Origin: Dirofilaria immitis
Lineage: Eukaryota > Nematoda > Chromadorea > Rhabditida > Onchocercidae
NCBI GenBank assembly: GCA_024305405.1
Contig: JAKNDB010000079.1
Span: 1,804,501 to 1,868,500, forward strand
DNA: 64,000 nt
Direction of reading: 5' to 3'
The position numbers were made by a program, and so were the translations under genes. The number at the start of each line of letters is the position of its first letter. Position 1 is the stretch's first letter. Positions 13,651 through 26,698 of this stretch are shown here, one piece after another. The notes beneath the pieces are model-generated. The model worked only from the letters and a program-made list of their open reading frames with translations. It was not told the origin of the DNA and made no database searches.

Positions 13651-14478
13651 TGATTGAAAAAATTTTAAAAATCAAATCATATTTGATTATTAAGCGTATT
13701 ATTAGAAATTTCAATCAATTACTTGTAATCTGATTAATGAGCTTTATTTGAAATCAGTAATTGTCTTTTAAGATTGACTTTATTAATATAAAATGAAACT
13801 TATTGTTCTATTAACTTATTTTTTGATTTAGTTGAAATGATATTTAAAAAAATCGTAATAGAAAGTTGAAAAATTGTTGAATCAATCAGAAATAGAAATA
13901 ATCGAATGAATTGAATGAATTAAGTTTTTTTTCTCGGAAAAGATTGATTAGAAAAGAAAATGAAAAGATTGGTTAAAGTTCATTTATTATTCAAAAATCG
14001 AATAATAAATGGAATTTCAGTAAATACCAACCGTACTACCTGTTTGATATAATCGTAATCGAATCAAAACATTCACTGTTACATTCTTTCTGTTAAAAAA
14101 AAAAGAAAAGTAAAAAACTGAAATATTATCGTAATCTTCAAAAATATGGATCCAATCATTTTGAGAAATAACTCACCAAATCAATTTCATTTTGAATTTT
14201 TATATCCGTTGAAATAATAGCAATGGCAGTTGCAGTATCAATGGCACATAAATGTATGAATTGTCTCTTAGTAGAATATGATAACTAAGACTAGGCCACA
14301 ACATAGCCTATGTCTAATGATTGAGTTGTGCTTCATCGATTTCAGAAATGGGTACATTTGCCATTCATCTTTTCATTCAAATTATATGATTCGTTCGTTT
14401 GAATGATGCTTTACTAGTTGTTTCAGGGAGCGGATGAAGGCTTGTCAGAAGCATTACAAGGAATAGGCTAATCCTCTT

Positions 14479-14613
14479 ATGCCCTTGCTATCAATGTCGT
14501 AGTTAAGCTTTCAAGGATAGCTAACTGAAATGTCGCGAAGGCAATATTATATGCTTCTGCAATCAATGTCATTGTTAGGTTTTCAAAGATGACTAACTGA
14601 AATGTCTCGAAGT
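14479..14613. repeat. Degenerate 72-bp tandem duplication
   Basis: Segments starting ATGCCCTTGC at 14479 and ATGCTTCTGC at 14551 share the motif order ATCAATGTC, TTTCAA and CTAACTGAAATGTC, followed by CGAAG. The copies are clearly diverged, so the duplication is old. Confidence 0.75.
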
Positions 14614-17387
14614 AGACGATATCTCCCAGTAGAATTAATCAATTGTTAGTGATTTCATGTTGTGTTTCATTTCAAATTTCCTTTGAGCAATGACATAACA
14701 ACTATCTTTTATGTTATCATTTTAAAATTGAACTATTTGATTCGCTTCTTTCTACCTCTTCCTTACCATAGATACTATCCACTACTTTAAGATTATTCAA
14801 TACCACTTTTTGATACAAATAAGCGGCATTCATTTTGAAGTGCATGACAAATTAACAAAGATGCTTTCAGATTATTTCTTCTGAAATTGCTCGAAACATT
14901 TCAATGACACTTGATTCTCTTTATATTCTAATACTTGTCATTTATTAATAAGGTTAATTTCGCTCTGATTGCTACAACATTACATGCTGATAGTCTATTG
15001 ATATGGTGATATCATATATCATCACTGATGAACGATATCCAGGTATATAGAAACATAAGTTAAAGAATGATATTGTATAGCAGCTGAATGTATCATTCCT
15101 TAGAATTTTACTATGCTATTTAGATTCTCTTTTCGCATTATATTATGGCATTGATAATAGAAAATGTTTTCTAAAACTCCAATTCAATAAATTTTACTTT
15201 TCTTTTGGAATTTAAAGAAAAATGAAAATTTTAAGTGAAATCAATTCCCTTTCGACTTTGCTTTTTTTCTTTCAAAAGATACGATACTAACACTTTTTTT
15301 TGTTACTTTAAAAGCAATTGGAAAAAGGCTACACTTGCCAGGAAATTTCTGCAGAAAATAAAGGGAAAGAATGGATACCACATTTTATGTTTCTCGATAT
15401 TTTATAAGGATCAACTTCTCAACTCTCAGACAGTATAATCAAACTATAGAAAGTTACTGCGATTGAAGAGGCTTTAATCAAAGAATTCCCATCTCGAAAG
15501 GTATCAAAACAGCAGTCTCGACTTTTTTCGAAATGGCTCAATTCCGGGCATTGACGGGCCGTGTATATAAAGGATAGAAATGTAATCTGGCATTTTTGTT
15601 CCTGTTCTGGAAAATCGATATTCTTTATATCCGATTTGCGGTGAAGATGACGACTAAGGATGTCTTATAATAATATAATCCTGGCAAATGTGGATATTTC
15701 TGACCGGTTATTAATAATATGATAAAAGGTGTGTCCTTGGCTGTACAATTTAGTTTTCAAGCTCCCAGGTAGCCTAATTAATCTAAATCACTCATCTAAA
15801 TGAAAATTGCTATTCATTCAATCAGATGAAATTTTGCTTAATTACGTAGTACAAGGATTGTATATATAGGATTGAATATAAAAGTAAGCAATAGAAAGAT
15901 CGCACAAAAATAATTGCAGTGCTAAGATTTTTTCTCCTGCAGATTGGGGTATTGAAATAAGAATTCTCTTTTGACTTAGATATCCACAAAAGATTTCTGC
16001 TAGCAACTGATATGATATCAGCTATTATGCAAATTTGCTCTGACGTGGAATGCAACATATCGCCAGGATTATCCATTTTTGATAACACAAATATATGTGT
16101 GTGTATACATAGTACATAATTTTTCTTGAAAGCGATTTTCGCTAAACAATTTCAGCCATCAAAATTTGCTTTGTGATTTATTGTATTTGATTCGCTACTA
16201 TTTGTAATATCGCATTGTTTCCTTCTAGTATTTTAAAAATATTTTTAAACTGAAACTTTTAAAACTTCATAATGACATGTTCCAACATTATCCATTTGAA
16301 GCAAATGTGCCTTTTAGAATAGCAAATCATTGAACAAATATATTTAGAGCCGAAGAAGGCTTAATTTTACAGCACATTGTAGAAAAAAATGTTTAAGTAG
16401 AAATATAAACTTGGAATAAATTTCAAGCAACAGACAAAATTCCTTCCTTCATTTGTCAAAAATATATACCAGTAAAAGGAAAAATTGAAAGTTATTTTAA
16501 TGTATGAAATGTTGACGATACTATCCTCCTTTCATTTCGAACGCTTTAAACTATTGTCTGCTTGAATGGAGCAATGATAAAAACGATAGAATCTGATCGT
16601 AATTGACGATGAATCATTTAAATAATGCACATAACAAAAAATTTTTCGTCATAATTCATAATGTAATTTTTTTCTTGTGAAAGTGTGAACAAAATTGGAA
16701 AAGTAGTCAATGTCATTTTAAGACATTTCAGAGAATAGTTAGAAATTGATATCATAATATTATAATCAGTAATGTTATATTCTCTAATTTAAAGAAATAA
16801 ATTACACATATAAAAAAATAGCAAAATTTTGTGAATATTTATAAAATAACATTCAAATAATTAATAAAAAATTTATAAATTAAGAATTAATACTTATCCA
16901 TGCCAAAAATATTATTATTTAGCAATAATTTTCAAATATAATAATGCAAATTCTTAAAAGATTTTCAAATTGATTTCCTGATAACAAATAGAAATATAGT
17001 TGTTCTATGCCGATCATTGAAATTTAATGTTGTTTACAAATGTATTCAGTGATCTCGCTTATAGGTATCGCATTACATTACGGTTAATTTGTTCTTCAAC
17101 GTTTGACATTTTATATTCTGAGATTAATTTGATGTTTACAAAGGAAATGACTCGTAAGAATTTTTCGTGTATTATCACACAATTCAGGAAATATGTATAA
17201 TTGAAATGAAAAATTGAAGCGATTGAAGGAAAAAAATTCTCAGATAATTTGTATCCATCAATTCTTTCAAACATATCTTTTGAACATTTCCCATCAAAAG
17301 ATTCATAGTCTAATAACTCTATTGGTATTTTGCAACTAAGTGACTTTATTTTTTCTCTCTTTTCAAATCTTCTATCTTTGTTTTGTT

Positions 17388-17728
<341 letters not shown>

Positions 17729-18919
17729 AAAATAAATGAAATATTAGGATAACTAATATTTATTCTATCATTTTTAGTTAAGTTAGCCAAATTATTGATA
17801 AACATCTGAGTAATTATTTTTTTGTTCGCATTATTATTTCTATCTAAACTATAACATAAGACTTCTTAATTTGGTAATTAAATATTTCAAATATAAAAGT
17901 TTTTATTATCAGAAAATATATGATAAGGTTTTTTTTTGATTTTTGCATCTTGATATTTAAGTGTAGTAACAATGAGCATGAATAATTCATATACATATAT
18001 TATGGCTTTTTTTTATAAAGTTTATTTGATTAGTTTAAGAAGCAAATGCGCTTTCAAGCAATATTTATGTAATTTTGAAAAAGTTTTTAACAATTAGATT
18101 TAATTCTAAGAAATTGAAATTTTGATTCGTATAAAAATGCCATTTAAAAAAGTAAAATGATTAAATTATCATTTGCAATTTATCTTTTTAAGCTAACATT
18201 CTCAGAAAACATTTAAAGGAATACTCATATATCTTTTCAAATTATTCATTCTTCTATAAAACTTTTCTTGTCTTTTCTTTTCTAACAAATTTGTGTTAAT
18301 TCAATAATTACTAAATAAGATCTAATCTTAATTGTATAAGATAAATATTTCCTTTATTTCATTTTATATTATATATAGCTCATCAACTAAAATATTTTGA
18401 AAAGCGTTTATGAATTTAAATTGAAGCAAACAAAGTGACATGAAGCGTCAGTAGGATTGAAGAAATAAATAATTAATAAATAGAACATTTTGTAATACAA
18501 AACATTATAATCGTTTTGATGATAAGCTGAAAACTTATCATCTTATTTCTTCTTCTGATAAAATTTCCTCAAATATTATTCAGAGTGAGCTATAATTTGA
18601 ATATTAGTCGACTTTTTGATATACAACAAAACTTTGTTCATAAGACAAAACTTGCTTCCATTTTTCAACAAATGTTTTAGCAGGAAGAGCAAAAATAAAA
18701 ATGAATAGAACAAATAGTGGTTATGTCACTTAAAAAGAAATAATAAATTCTCTTTCATTTTTACTAAAACATTGCAAAAAAATTACAATTTAAAATTTAT
18801 ATAAAAACAAAAGTTTATCAAAACAATCAAATATTTATACTAAAAACGATTAATCTAATCGAACGTATTATGTACTATAAATTAGAAGTCTAAATGAGCA
18901 TATTATTTTCTTGGCTCTT

Positions 18920-20931
18920 TTATTTCGTTTCTGTTTTATGGACACTGAAAATCACATGCATAATTTGATTAAAGGGAAAGGATAATTCATGTTTTTTAAT
19001 GCCATTATTTGTTTCTGATAACAAATTCCACTATTGATTTCTAATTTTTCAATTCCATTATTAATTCCTATTGTTTGCTTATAAAATGAATCAAAAGTCT
19101 GACATTTTGAAATTGAAAAGAATTTGCAACATGAAATGTTTTCGCATATTGTAACACATTTCTGCTAGTGGAATATATTGCAATTACAAAACAATAAGAA
19201 ATATTGATAAAGCTAATACTTACCTTATATTGCTATCCTTGACAGTATGATCATATCCATAACCAACTTCTTTTATTTCTGGAAAGCTAGTCCTACAGGA
19301 TGGCAAGGAAGATTTTAAACTTTGTAATGCTATTGCTTGATATGATACGCATGGTAGAAAATAAAAATGTGCTCGCTCCAATCCCCGAATTCGTTTAATT
19401 CCTTTGATAAAATTATCACTGATGTAAGGATTTGCGACAATCTCCTAAAATAGCACTACTTACTGACTTGAATGATATTGATCTTCTTAGAAATGATCCG
19501 TATTGTGTATTTCGATTCACAACAATCGCTCCTTTTATTAAATTAAATTTCAAAAAGAAAAAATTAGAGAATTTATTCTGTGATTTAAATAAGTAACATC
19601 AGAAACAAACAATGTTCCGTAAAGTTCGTGAAGGTCGTCCTGAAACAAGGTATTCAATTGCTTTGTCGGTGAAAAAATCGCAGAAATTCAATTTTAAAAC
19701 TTCTATTTGTCGACATTCTTTGAAGTATTGAAAGCCCGTATCACCAATCGCTGAATCAGTTGCATCAACCTGAACAAACTCTCGAGAAAGAATAAACGTA
19801 AAATTATATTTTTGCAGAAAACCATTACCAATTTCAAATTTCATTAATTTATTTTCGAAGCTAATTTTTAAATTTAAAAATTATATATTTATGACACATA
19901 AAAGTAATATGTCAACTGACCTTAACAATGTAAATTTTTGGCTTTTTAGCCCATCGCATTTCATAAATAGCATCAAGTTTTTTCATACTAATTGTCGGCA
20001 ACACTGGACTCCACTTGAAAGGAATCGTGGAAATCGGCTGAAGATCCACAAAACTTTGAAAATATAATCTTGATTCGGATGGAATTTCTGATGGATATAA
20101 TTTTTTTTTTAACCCTTATAATAGTTCCAAAATTTTTTTAAACCTTACAATACTTCGAAAATCGAAGCCAAAATCACTGATATAACGGCGCATATCTGCT
20201 CTGCAAGTGATCGATGTCCCATCACTCATTATAACCTGCACAATAAACCATTTTTCAAATCCAGGTGAAAACATTTAATAAAACTATTAATGAGTTAAAT
20301 TATTAAGTCTTCTTTTGCTTCAAATGAAACGAAGTAAAGTAATAGATAATAAAAGGACAAAAACTATATGATATGATATGACATTTTACATCTCCGTCAT
20401 ATTGATTAATTCATTATTTTATTATTAAAAAGATAAAAAAATTAAATGATACTTCAGTTGAGCCACATTCCATTAACCATTCTAAACAAGCTAATTCGGG
20501 ACCAAAATACATCACACGATTGGTGCAAAATCTACAAGAAGCTTACGAGATTAAATTTAATTATTATCTAAATTACTAGATTACTGGCGGTTGATTAGCC
20601 CTCCTGAAAATCTATAAAATTTCTATCTAATTATAATTAACCTTTAAATCATTGCAATAAACAGAATCTGTTCTATTTATATTGATATAATACATCTTAA
20701 TTCAAATTATGTGTACATCAAATTCCTTTTCATATAAAATCAATGATCCAACTAACTAATCACTATATAACAAGACGGAACTTACATATTGGAAAACTTA
20801 TCGGTAATAAATTTTCCGATATGAAAACTTCTGATTGATGGAGTTTGCATAACGGGAGATTTCAGCGATCGTAATGAAATGATCATTCCAAATCGAGATG
20901 AAAATCTGCATGATAACGTGATAAATTGCAT
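18920..20931 (-). CDS. DMAC2/ATP5S-family mitochondrial protein
   Basis: Leucine-rich-repeat-like protein of the family that includes ATP synthase coupling factor B (DMAC2L) and the complex I distal-arm assembly factor DMAC2; it is expected at the mitochondrial inner membrane. Seven exons join in phase: 20931-20786, 20531-20453, 20235-20149, 20037-19921, 19769-19611, 19444-19224 and 18944-18920 (277 residues, ending ETK then TAA). The N-terminus is rich in Arg, Ser and Met with no acidic residue for about 35 residues, a typical mitochondrial targeting peptide. Family landmarks are YFGPELACLEWLMECG, then VDATDSAIGDTGFQYF and VLKLNFCD. The start ATG lies six bases downstream of a TTGTTGTGCAG acceptor, a likely spliced-leader site. 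DMAC2 and DMAC2L cannot be told apart by eye. No frame correction is needed. Confidence 0.87.
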
Positions 20932-22130
20932 CACAACTGCACAACAATAATCTGCAGGAAGTAAGCAAATGATTAGTTACAGATGAAAAATAAATCTACA
21001 GATGAAGTTACAGATGAGAAATAAATAAATAAGTATGCGCTTGTAATCCTCGAATAAACTTCGATAGATAAATGTCAGATATACCAATGAATTCTGATTA
21101 GTTCAAAACAATTTTCTATTCAATTTTAATACTTATATTATTCTTCATGTGTCACTTCCATTCGTTTGATTCAATGTTATGATGATACACAGATTAAAAA
21201 AAAAAAAACGTAAATAGAATGAAATGCCTTGGATCAGATAAATAACTATTTTTGATTCATTTCGGACCATGAACTTAGGTAACTACCTGATATTTCCACT
21301 CCATTTCAAATCCAGTAATAAAGAATTTTATCAGTGCAGAATATGCTAATTTGCAAAATAATTTTTAAAAGAGCAGATTGGCATAGTTTCCTCGAAATGA
21401 GCTTATTTTATTAGTTCAGCAACCCTTTCTTCAATTTCTTGGAATGAACTTTATTTCTAAATTGTTATTACCGAACAAAGTATGTCGCCGGTTTGCATAA
21501 TTGTAATACAATTCAAAATACATTACCTTGCTTTATACTGCAATTCCGGTAACATCATTAATACAAATTTCGAACAGTCTTAAATTTCAGCACTTTAAAA
21601 AAATACAACAATAAGTGATCAGTCATTGCCAAAATAGAAATTCCTCCTCAATTCAAAACAACATGGAATGAAAAACCTATTCCAAAATTAAACTTAATCT
21701 AATAATTTACTCTATCTACTTTATATAATATAAAGTTGTTTTCTTTGCTCTGAATAGCAATATTAAAACTCAATTAGAAACCGTTCTACATTTCCGCAAA
21801 AAAATTTCTTAAATATATGAAATATGGTAAAAATTCTGCAGAAGTTAGGAATTAAAAAAACACTTAGTTCTGAAATGTAAGATAATCTTATTTTTAAAAA
21901 AGATATCATAGCAAGAAATTTTTCGACGGCCTCTGATAAGTCATACCTATTACAATAATGAAAAAACAGCAACCATTATTCAAAATGTTTCGAAGCAAAT
22001 TATTTAAAAATTAAGTTTTGTGAGTCACAACAAGATTAAGAAAAAATTTGCAGTATAAGAATGCAAAAATAAAAACAACGATTTAAAAACTAGCAATAGA
22101 TAAAAAACGGTACTTATGAAATCTTCTTAA
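20932..22130. other. Spacer between the TRMT5 3' end and the DMAC2-family 5' end
   Basis: About 1.2 kb of AT-rich sequence between two same-strand genes. I see no exon, RNA gene or clear repeat. Confidence 0.5.
20936..20950 (-). promoter_or_regulatory. Putative spliced-leader trans-splice acceptor
   Basis: ATTATTGTTGTGCAG on the minus strand ends just upstream of the DMAC2-family ATG, leaving a five-base leader. No plausible upstream coding exon shares this site, so trans-splicing is the simplest reading. Confidence 0.5.
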
Positions 22131-25100
22131 CTAAGTTTTTTTTTTTACTATAGGTTCCAGTTCTTCAATTTGCATTTTGCAAAATGTTTGCTGAGCACAA
22201 GTTCGTTCATTGCTACTGCTATTATCACTACATTCTATTGTTTCTGCCAGTTCCTTATTGTTAGCTTCTTCGACTTCTAGTTTTTCGGTATCGAAGATAA
22301 ATAGAAATTCGTCATGTAATTGAAATGTAGCACAAAACATCTTCTTACGCCCAGCAACATTCCGAACAAAACGTACTTCAGTAAAATGTAACTTCGAAAT
22401 ACTGAAAATTAAACAGTTAACATAACAAGTTAACACCGAATACTTTTTAAAGCTTGATATAAAACTTAGGTTTTAACTACTATAAAGAAAAATTCCTTTT
22501 ACGGTTCTTGTAATATCTCGGAACAAGTGAATAAATAAAAATATTCGTTCCAGTTTAAACAAAATTCAATTAATTTGAATCAATTAATTTAAACAAATCG
22601 GATAAGTTCTCCATTATTCGTAAAACTTACCCAAGACTTTTGTGTATCAGATTTTGCGCTTCATTAAAGTACCAACTATCCTCCACATCATCCGGTGCTT
22701 TTACGAAAAAATGACAGTGCACGTACAATGGAAATGGAAGGGTTGCACCTGCAACAAAACTAAATAAAGTAAAATACCACTTCTTTATCCCAGAATTCAA
22801 AATTTATCACATGCATCAAACTGACCTGGCAAATTTAGTCTATCCTGTAAACATCCTCGAAAATAAGGAAGAAACTGTAACGACGTGCCTGGCAAATTCA
22901 TTACTACATGTGCATCTGCAGGAGTATTATCTGAAAACGGAGAACAATGCTGAAGCTCCAAAATACGGCATAAATAAAAATACTCAAAATTTTCTGCTAG
23001 GAAAATTTAATTTTAATAAAATGAATTAAGAAACAGAAATAAATTTATAATTAAAAAAAAAAACATTACTTTTAGAATCAGAGACATTGTAATTTTTTGC
23101 TTCATTTGCCAGATCATCTGCAATAACTGTTTTGATAAACATGGTTGCATCCATGTTATATAACTTAAGCCGTTCGAATGATAACTGAAACTTATGACGA
23201 ATAGCTCTATAGAAAGAAAAATTTATAAAGAGCTGAAGAATTGTTACACAATACGAAAAAAGAAAAAAGAGAAACTTGGACATTGAAATGGAAAAAAAGT
23301 TGACAAAGCAAAAATCGAAAAAAACCAAAAAGAAATATAGATAAATACAAATTTTTACTATTGCCTAGAAGAAATATCATGATTTGCATGAAAATAACGA
23401 TTTATAATAGAAATCTTTTATAAAATTTACATGGTTGAGCTCCATGTTTCGCTTAATGTAATCAATACAGTGTGGATTCAGATCATTTGCTAAAACATGA
23501 TGAGCTCCATTCCTTACCACCGGTAAAACGAATGGTCCAATACCAGCGCAACAATCGTAAAAACTGAGCGCTTAGTAATTTTTCGCACTATCCTCTTATG
23601 TTCCGTACTCAGTCTTGGATTGTAAAACACCTATAATTGATTTATAAGAAGATGTATTTTCGATTTTTAAATAAAGAATGTAGAATGATAAGAATAAATT
23701 AGCACACTCCTCAGAAAAATCAGTAGCAGCATACAAATTTCAATTTTCTGACAATTAAAAAAATTAAGACTGAAATGATACCTGACTAAAATCTAAATGA
23801 TAACGTAATTTTTCTTCATGCACTTCAGTCTTGTAATTTTCTTCACCAGCAAGCAAATCAAGTTCAAATGTACGATATTTATGCCCGATTGCATCCAACT
23901 TATTAACAACTGTCCTACAAAAATTGAAATTTTAGTAAAATTCGAAAGACCTCAATACTGAAAAAATTATTTTTGGGTGAAAAGTTAGAAAACAATTGAA
24001 AACAATTGTACAAGAATTAAAGAATACATAAAACATTCTAATTTCAAAAATATAGTAATTTGAATATATAAATCTCACTATTTATCATTATAATTACAGA
24101 TTTTTATATATTGAAAATATTCCGAAAGCATTCCGAATTTTTAATATTGAAAACACATACTTACAATTGGTGACTTTGTCGAGAAGTATTTGCCCAATAA
24201 TTTTTTTGTATAGCAGTAGCTCTTCTCGTAAATTTACATGGACAATATGACCGATTTGGGAAAAACCACTGAAGGTTACAAGAGTTATTTTTATATTTTA
24301 AGAAAAATTTCATTCAAAGAACAACTTTCTACAGAAATTATTGGAAATTTAGTTAAATTATTACTGTGTAATCAACATACCCGAACTCGAGTCCATCTGG
24401 CAAAATTGCGGCAATACATGACTTCACAGGCCAATCATTGTAATTCAAAGTCACATTGTAAGAATCAAACTTGACTACCAACCCTGTCAAGTTTTCTATA
24501 CTTTTAAAACAACATTCCTTGTATTGTCATTCATTTTTTCGGGACAAAATACAATAGCTTTTTTGCTTTCTGTTGGCATATCTATGACAGGCTGAAAATT
24601 TAAAAAATTTGGTCAAATTATATCGGTTCTAACAAACATAGAGACATATTCCTTGTCTGAAATGATACGATGGATAAACAAATAATTCGTTTTGAATGAC
24701 TGAACGAAATCCATTTTTCGTAGTTATGATGTAAAGTGTTTTATCCAATAAAATACATCTAAAAAAAACTTCCAATTTGGAAAGTATAGATTAAAATGTA
24801 CTAAATTGAGAATATAGCTTATTACCTCAATTTTTAGCTATCATAGAAGGAACAGGCCAACCTTTAAAAAATTAGAAAACGAAAAGGAAAGATAAATAAT
24901 AAACTGCAACAAAATTGCAAAAAAAGAAATTGCTATCTCATTCGAAAATGACAGTCGAAAATTCATGATTAAAACACATCACTTTAATTTTATTGCAAAA
25001 TCGTTCTACTGTCCTGTTTGTTATTTCCTTACAACCAATTAGTCGACCTATGACGTTCGGCGGTACAACTACGATCGGTAAAGTGATTTCTTTGCTGAAA

Positions 25101-25860
25101 CATGGAAAGAATATAATAATGAAAGGAACCTAAGAATTTCGATAATCTGATTTCTCTTTAACTGTTCATTTTTTTCGAGTTTTTTAATTCGACTTTAACT
25201 CATCCGTCTAATATTAAATAGAGAAAGTCAACATGGAACAAAATTATAAGATTCATACTTTTCAATAATGAAAATCTTTGAGGAAAGTCACTAAACTTCT
25301 CAATTTATGAATTTGTTTCCTTTATTTTAATGCTTCTTGAAACTTCTGTTAAGTAAAATCTTTCCATTAATATGTTTCCGGAATTCATCGCAGAAAAACA
25401 GAGTTTATAAATTAGCTCAAAATTTGAATGAAATCTTGACAAACAGAACTATTTAGGATTTCGTAGAACCATTGGAAACTTTCCCATTAGACTTCAAAAT
25501 GACTATTAATCAGAGTATTTTCCAAATGAAATGCAAAAACAAATCAAGTTATAAAAACTTATTAAAAAATAGACTCTGGAAACATGACATATCCAGTAAC
25601 CTGATTAAATTAATTCGAATTTCAGAAGCGGATACCTTGCAAAATATCATTATCCTATTATGAATAAAAAAACTGTAACATATACTATGAAAGAATCTCG
25701 AAGTATCATTCATTATAAAACTTCTTGCTAATGACAAATACATCCCAGCAATTTCATGAAAAAAGTAATCTAACCTGAATAATTTCTTGTCATTATCCGT
25801 GAGAACAGTAATTCCTTGAACTTTATTCGAAATAGTATACATCGATGACAGCCTATTCAT
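22131..25860 (-). CDS. trmt-5: tRNA (guanine-37-N1)-methyltransferase, Trm5/TRMT5
   Basis: Transfers a methyl group from S-adenosylmethionine to N1 of G37 next to the anticodon, preventing +1 frameshifting. It acts in the nucleus/cytosol and in mitochondria (family knowledge). Ten exons: 25860-25775, 25094-24983, 24591-24381, 24268-24161, 23914-23782, 23630-23431, 23184-23070, 22930-22826, 22748-22631 and 22401-22131 (about 486 residues). Landmarks in order: GITVLTDNDKKLF (N-terminus); GFSQIGHIVHVNLREELLLY (D1-D2); VFYNPRLSTEHKR; DCCAGIGPFVLP (SAM site); ANDLNPHCIDY; VMNLPGTSLQFLPYFRG; and C-terminal VRNVAGRKKMFC. Two single-base deletions break the frame. One is in exon 24591-24381, in the A run of TTTTAAAAGTATAG. 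The other is in exon 23630-23431, in the T run of CAGTTTTTACG. All splice phases agree once both bases are restored. These are probable consensus errors, less likely recent inactivation. Confidence 0.92.
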
Positions 25861-26698
25861 ACGGGATCTTTCCCAAGAATCTTGATTACAGATAAGAAGG
25901 GAGTTGACGTGAATAGATTAAAGCCATAACGCATTTATGTCAATACAAGAAATAAAATCTGCAAAATTACAAATAACAACGTATCTATCCCACATGCATT
26001 CCATCGTACGCCTTTTTTCCTTCATTTATTCATTTTTTCTTTTTTTCCTTTAACACTTATACTCTTTGAAAGATTACTTTGATAATAAAATTCATAGCAA
26101 AAAGATTCCAATATTATTATCTTATTCCATGAAAATTGTCAAATACTGTCTTATATTCACCCATTTATTCCGCAAGCTTCAATAACTGATCCCGAAATAC
26201 ATTCAATTATCAAAAACTTGTCACCACTTAGGTCCTAATATCATAGAATCAAATCACTGAAAACTTTTCCATTAATATAATTGATCCAAACAAGTTAGCA
26301 ATAATGATGAAGAAATATCCTAAAGTTAAAACAAATATTGAAATATAACAAAAAAGTGCAGAATTTGCAGAAATAATATGAATATTTTGTGATATAGCAT
26401 AAAAATTTGCTCAAATAATACGAAATAGAAAAAGCATTTATTCCAACAAAACAATTTAACATGCATAACAGTTACTTTTAATTGTTGCAACTCCTCACTG
26501 ACGTTCATAGAATTGTAATGCTTATTACCACTTAATGAAAAGTTTGTATCTATAACGAATATATAATTCTCAAAACAATTATCACATATACAAAAAAGTG
26601 AGATCTGCACATATCGAACATTTTAAACAGCTAACTGTCAAAAAATGAACGAAAGTCTTCGATAAATTATTAGCACATTTTAAAAAATGTTAAACAAT
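25861..26698. other. Spacer between PARS2 3' end and TRMT5 5' end
   Basis: About 0.84 kb of AT-rich sequence separates the PARS2 stop from the TRMT5 start on the same strand. A minus-strand open frame at 26326-26610 is dominated by F, I, C and L and looks like chance. No other feature seen. Confidence 0.5.

Noticed and set aside
15822..16088. Minus-strand 88-codon open frame
   Set aside because: The first half looks protein-like, but the end is I/L/Y-rich and there is no splice partner or homologue I can name.
22811..23029. Plus-strand open frame with mixed composition
   Set aside because: Antisense of a TRMT5 exon; the minus strand reads the conserved VMNLPGTSLQFL motif.
23207..23389. Extra TRMT5 exon between 23431 and 23184
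   Set aside because: The candidate frame is F/L-rich; direct joining of 23431 to an acceptor at 23184 keeps phase and gives the expected LYNMDA motif.
24238..24474. Plus-strand open frame
   Set aside because: Antisense of two TRMT5 exons and the intron between them.
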